Shown: piece after piece, positions 6,241 through 6,380 of the stretch
Layout: each line of letters begins with the position of its first letter
How positions within the stretch are numbered: position 1 is the stretch's first letter
DNA from: Roseimaritima sp.
GTDB lineage: Bacteria; Planctomycetota; Planctomycetia; Pirellulales; Pirellulaceae
Length of the DNA: 6,380 nucleotides
Assembly (NCBI GenBank): GCA_007124075.1
Contig: SLFV01000414.1
Coordinates: forward strand, 1 to 6,380
Direction of reading: 5' to 3'
Program-made: the position numbers and the translations under genes
The notes under the pieces: model-generated
Told to the model about the DNA's origin: nothing
Databases searched by the model: none
Seen by the model: the letters and a program-made list of their open reading frames with translations, nothing else

Positions 6241-6380
6241 TCAGGAACTATTTTCAATAAGTTTCGTTAGCCGGGCGGCAAAATCCCACCATTCGTTGCA
6301 ACGTTGACAAGCCTCCGCGTTATTGTTCGCCAATTGCGACGGCGGAAAGTAATCACCGCATGGTTGCCAAGCGGTCGAAG
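6241..6380 (-). CDS. C-terminal end of an unidentified protein (partial, runs off the right edge)
   Basis: A minus-strand frame enters at the right edge and ends at TGA (6243-6241), giving 45 residues. They read like real protein: TAWQPCGDYFPPSQLANN, then an EACQRCNEWWDF segment with a CxxC, then an amphipathic tail RLTKLIENSS. The frame has no stop across the visible stretch, ends 40 bp before the secreted-protein gene and shares its direction. The CxxC plus the earlier Cys could be part of a metal site, but too little is visible to name a family. A chance open frame of 46 codons remains possible. Confidence 0.5.
   Translation of the reverse strand, partial: STAWQPCGDYFPPSQLANNNAEACQRCNEWWDFAARLTKLIENSS

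Overview
The window reads as bacterial chromosome from a planctomycete of the Rhodopirellula/Pirellulaceae type. This is inferred from moderate-to-high GC, loosely packed genes with weak Shine-Dalgarno signals, a hisH standing alone from other his genes, a short CBS-MgtE protein, a lipoprotein/polysaccharide-export pair, and a Pro/Gly-rich secreted protein whose core looks to me like one seen in that group. No database search was possible, so the taxonomic call is an impression. Every gene I can support lies on the minus strand, so transcription runs right to left.

Layout in transcription order: (1) 6241-6380, the last 45 codons of a gene entering from the right edge; (2) 5592-6200, a secreted Pro/Gly-rich protein of unknown function, with a 24-bp dyad touching its ribosome-binding region; (3) 5233-5591, a gap with no convincing gene but with stem-loops at 5315-5438 whose loops are complementary, forming a possible structured leader for the next gene; (4) 4228-5232, an MgtE-like membrane protein with a CBS pair; (5) 4014-4227, an intergenic stretch with no clear signal; (6) 3378-4013, hisH, the glutaminase subunit of imidazole glycerol phosphate synthase; (7) 2722-3381, an unknown 219-residue protein overlapping hisH by ATGA; (8) 2428-2721, a gap with no confident gene; (9) 1423-2427, an unknown lipoprotein; (10) 116-1426, a Wza-type polysaccharide export lipoprotein overlapping gene 9 by ATGA; (11) 1-115, a downstream stretch with inverted repeats and a weak terminator candidate.

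Two pairs look translationally coupled: hisH with the 219-residue protein, and the lipoprotein with the export protein. The second pair probably acts in exopolysaccharide secretion across the outer membrane. The magnesium-transporter-like gene, hisH and the export genes have no obvious shared pathway and are probably separate transcription units. The most unusual feature is the candidate RNA leader upstream of the mgtE-like gene: two hairpins whose loops share a perfect 7-nt complementarity. It does not match the M-box that I know from other mgtE leaders.
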